A stretch of 7,820 nucleotides of DNA from Bacteroidales bacterium UBA1179 (GTDB lineage Bacteria; Bacteroidota; Bacteroidia; Bacteroidales; Bacteroidaceae), in contig DBYT01000115.1 in assembly GCA_002309915.1 (NCBI GenBank), positions 28,379 to 36,198 of the forward strand, written 5' to 3'. The position numbers and the translations under genes are program-made. Every line of letters starts with the position of its first letter. The first letter of the stretch is position 1. Shown here in pieces: positions 5,883-7,820 of this stretch. The notes beneath the pieces are model-generated. The model searched no databases, was not told the origin of the DNA, and was given only the letters and a program-made list of their open reading frames with translations.

Positions 5883-5890
5883 TACCTTTG
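5883..5890 (+). promoter_or_regulatory. TAnnTTTG -7 element for the metal ATPase gene
   Basis: TACCTTTG is a perfect match to the Bacteroidota -7 consensus. No TTTG or TTG lies at the usual 17-23 base spacing; the nearest TTG (5866-5868) is 14 bases away and inside the palindrome. A weak -33 box would fit a regulated promoter. Transcription would start near 5896, leaving an A-rich leader of about 20 bases before ATG 5917. Confidence 0.5.
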
Positions 5891-5916
5891 CAGCGGAAAT
5901 CAAAAAAATACGCTAT

Positions 5917-7820
5917 ATGATACACGAACATCACCATCATCACGAGAATGAATGCTGCGAGCATGAGCATCATCATGAGCACGAGCATCATCATCACCAT
6001 GAAGAGGAAGAGGAGGGCCGCGGCCGCATCATCAAGATTGTCTCTTCCATAGTTTTACTGATTGCCGCTTCTATCATTGAGCACAAGACCGATTGGGCCG
6101 ATTGGCAGTATTTGCTGCTGTTCCTGGTGCCTTACCTGATTGTGGGCTGGGAGACTCTTAAGGAGGCTGCCGAAAGGCTGTTTGAGGGTGAGGCGCTGAG
6201 CGAGGACTTCCTTATGAGCATAGCCACAATCGGCGCGCTTGCCATAGGATTCATGCCCGGGGCCGAAACCCAGTTTGCCGAAGCCGTATTCGTAATGCTG
6301 TTCTTCCAGATAGGCGAGGCGTTTGAGGAGGTGGCCGAGGGCCGCAGCCGCAAATCAATCTCTCACCTTATGGATATACGTCCCGATACCGCCAATGTGG
6401 AGCGTGACGGAAAACTGATGTCAGTTGCGCCTGATAAGGTTAAGGTAGGTGAGATAATCGTTATCCGTCCGGGTGAGAAGGTGCCGATGGACGGTGTGAT
6501 CATTGAAGGCACATCAAGCCTTGATACCGTTGCACTTACCGGTGAGAGCATGCCCCGCACTGTAAACAAGGGCGATGAGATTCTTTCGGGTTGCGTGAAT
6601 CTGAACGGTCTGCTCAAGGTACGCACTACAAAAGAGTTTGCCGAATCCACAGTATCAAAGATTCTGGATCTGGTGGAGAATGCAGCCGAGAGCAAGAGCC
6701 GCAGCGAGAGTTTCATAACAAGGTTCGCACGCGTATATACGCCTATCGTAGTAGGTCTGGCAGTACTGGTTGCTGTCATTCCCGGCCTGATTACGGGAGA
6801 GTGGGCTACATGGATCTATCGCGGACTGCTGTTCCTGGTAGTGTCATGCCCGTGCGCGCTGGTGATATCGGTCCCGCTCACATTCTTTGGCGGTCTGGGC
6901 GGCGCATCCCGCAAGGGTATTCTGATAAAGGGGGCCAATCTTATAGACAAGCTGGCCGGTGTAAAGACGGTTGTGTTCGATAAGACCGGAACGCTTACAG
7001 AAGGTGTGTTTGAGGTGACCGCCGTGCATCCGCAGGAGATTGACAACAACGAACTGCTGCATCTGGCCGCCCATGTGGAGCGCCATTCGACTCATCCCAT
7101 TGCAATGGCGCTGCGTAACGCATATCCCAACGAGCAGGATGACTGCATAATAGAAAATGTACAGGAGACCGCCGGTCACGGAATCATAGCCAGCGTAAAC
7201 GGCAGGAGCGTGGCAGTTGGCAACAGCAAACTGATGGATAAGATTGGTGCCGGATGGCGTCCCTGCCATCACGAAGGCACAATAATCCATGTGGCTATTG
7301 ACGGAAAGTATGCAGGCCACATAGTGATATCGGACCGCATCAAGGAGGACGCCGCCCAGGCTTTGGCCGACCTTAGGAATGCCGGAGTGAACAAAACCGT
7401 GATGCTTACCGGTGATCAGGAACATGTGGCTGCCACAGTGGCCAGGAAGGTAGGTGTTGACGAATATCACGCCCAATTGCTTCCGGCCGATAAGGTAAAC
7501 AATGTTGAAAGACTTCTGGCAGGCGGAACGCTTGCATTCGTGGGCGACGGCATAAACGATGCTCCGGTGCTTACCCGGGCCGACATCGGCATAGCAATGG
7601 GCGCACTGGGATCAGACGCAGCAATTGAGGCTGCCGATGTGGTGCTGATGGATGACAAACCCTCCAAGATTGCACTGGCCGTAAAGATAGCCCGCCGCAC
7701 CATACGCATAGCCAAGGAAAACATCTGGTTTGCAATAGGAATAAAAATTGCAGTCCTGATTCTGGCAATCCCGGGCTTTGCAACCATGTGGATGGCGGTA
7801 TTTGCCGATGTAGGCGTAAC
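5917..7820 (+). CDS. zntA: P1B-type heavy-metal-exporting ATPase (Zn/Cd/Pb type), 3' partial
   Basis: The frame is open from ATG 5917 to the window end (634 codons plus 2 bases). It pumps metal ions out of the cytoplasm using ATP. Motifs: TGES 208-211 (actuator domain), CPC 311-313 (metal site in the membrane), DKTGTLT 355-361 (phosphorylated D355), HP 393-394 (ATP site), MLTGD near 495-499, GDGINDAP 543-550. K610 in the following membrane helix and D631-x-G633 in the last one are the marks of the Zn2+/Cd2+/Pb2+ exporter group, as in ZntA. Membrane helices lie near 38-55, 64-80, 95-112, 119-136, 275-295, 302-326, 603-622 and 624 onward. The N terminus is unusual: no GMTCxxC domain, but residues 1-33 contain 16 His, a Cys-Cys pair (13-14) and a run of five Glu (29-33). 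Only about the last helix is missing. The ATG follows an A-rich leader typical of Bacteroidota. The substrate is assigned from motifs. Confidence 0.93.
   Translation, partial: MIHEHHHHHENECCEHEHHHEHEHHHHHEEEEEGRGRIIKIVSSIVLLIAASIIEHKTDWADWQYLLLFLVPYLIVGWETLKEAAERLFEGEALSEDFLMSIATIGALAIGFMPGAETQFAEAVFVMLFFQIGEAFEEVAEGRSRKSISHLMDIRPDTANVERDGKLMSVAPDKVKVGEIIVIRPGEKVPMDGVIIEGTSSLDTVALTGESMPRTVNKGDEILSGCVNLNGLLKVRTTKEFAESTVSKILDLVENAAESKSRSESFITRFARVYTPIVVGLAVLVAVIPGLITGEWATWIYRGLLFLVVSCPCALVISVPLTFFGGLGGASRKGILIKGANLIDKLAGVKTVVFDKTGTLTEGVFEVTAVHPQEIDNNELLHLAAHVERHSTHPIAMALRNAYPNEQDDCIIENVQETAGHGIIASVNGRSVAVGNSKLMDKIGAGWRPCHHEGTIIHVAIDGKYAGHIVISDRIKEDAAQALADLRNAGVNKTVMLTGDQEHVAATVARKVGVDEYHAQLLPADKVNNVERLLAGGTLAFVGDGINDAPVLTRADIGIAMGALGSDAAIEAADVVLMDDKPSKIALAVKIARRTIRIAKENIWFAIGIKIAVLILAIPGFATMWMAVFADVGV

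Noticed and set aside
6591..6983. Plus-strand open frame inside the metal ATPase gene
   Set aside because: It is out of frame with the ATPase, whose motifs (CPC, TGES, DKTGTLT) run through the whole stretch.
5917..7820. Copper exporter (CopA-type) reading of the ATPase
   Set aside because: The CPC motif is shared, but the last helices show the Lys and Asp-x-Gly of the Zn/Cd/Pb group instead of the copper-group residues, and there is no GMTCxxC domain.

Overview
The window reads as a piece of a Bacteroidales (Bacteroidota) chromosome, most likely gut-associated. Three things point there: a C-terminal PCMD domain, a short secreted protein of the 'EYVDLGLSIKWATCNVGA' type that is common in Bacteroidales, and promoter elements of the Bacteroidota form TAnnTTTG instead of TATAAT. 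Most genes are moderately GC-rich in their third codon positions; genus cannot be settled from the sequence alone. Every recognised gene is on the + strand.

Left part (1-4161): four tightly packed genes that look like one transcription unit. The first is the 3' end of a PCMD-domain surface or periplasmic protein. After 14 bases comes a fused NapH/NapG-like membrane iron-sulfur protein. After 5 bases comes an aldo/keto reductase with two C-terminal [4Fe-4S] motifs and a Tat-like, lipoprotein-like N terminus. Its stop codon overlaps the GTG start of a SprT-like zinc metalloprotease. The middle two genes form a plausible redox pair: a quinol-side membrane ferredoxin protein feeding an exported reductase. 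Both carry an RR-x-F-[LI] signal where it makes topological sense. This is the most interesting functional unit here; its substrate is unknown.

Middle part (4162-5695): a Bacteroidota-type promoter leads into a secreted protein of unknown function that is visibly richer in A/T than its neighbours, followed by a GNAT-family acetyltransferase.

Right part (5696-7820): a 143-base element made of nested inverted repeats (four copies of TGTCCCACA or its complement) separates the acetyltransferase from a metal-transport gene. That gene has a 17-base palindrome and a TAnnTTTG element upstream. It encodes a P1B-type ATPase whose motifs (CPC, DKTGTLT, HP, GDGINDAP, TM7 Lys, TM8 Asp-x-Gly) fit the Zn/Cd/Pb exporter group. 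Its usual ferredoxin-like metal-binding domain is replaced by a 33-residue His/Glu/Cys tail. The gene runs off the window end.

No tRNA, rRNA, CRISPR array, transposase or phage gene was seen.
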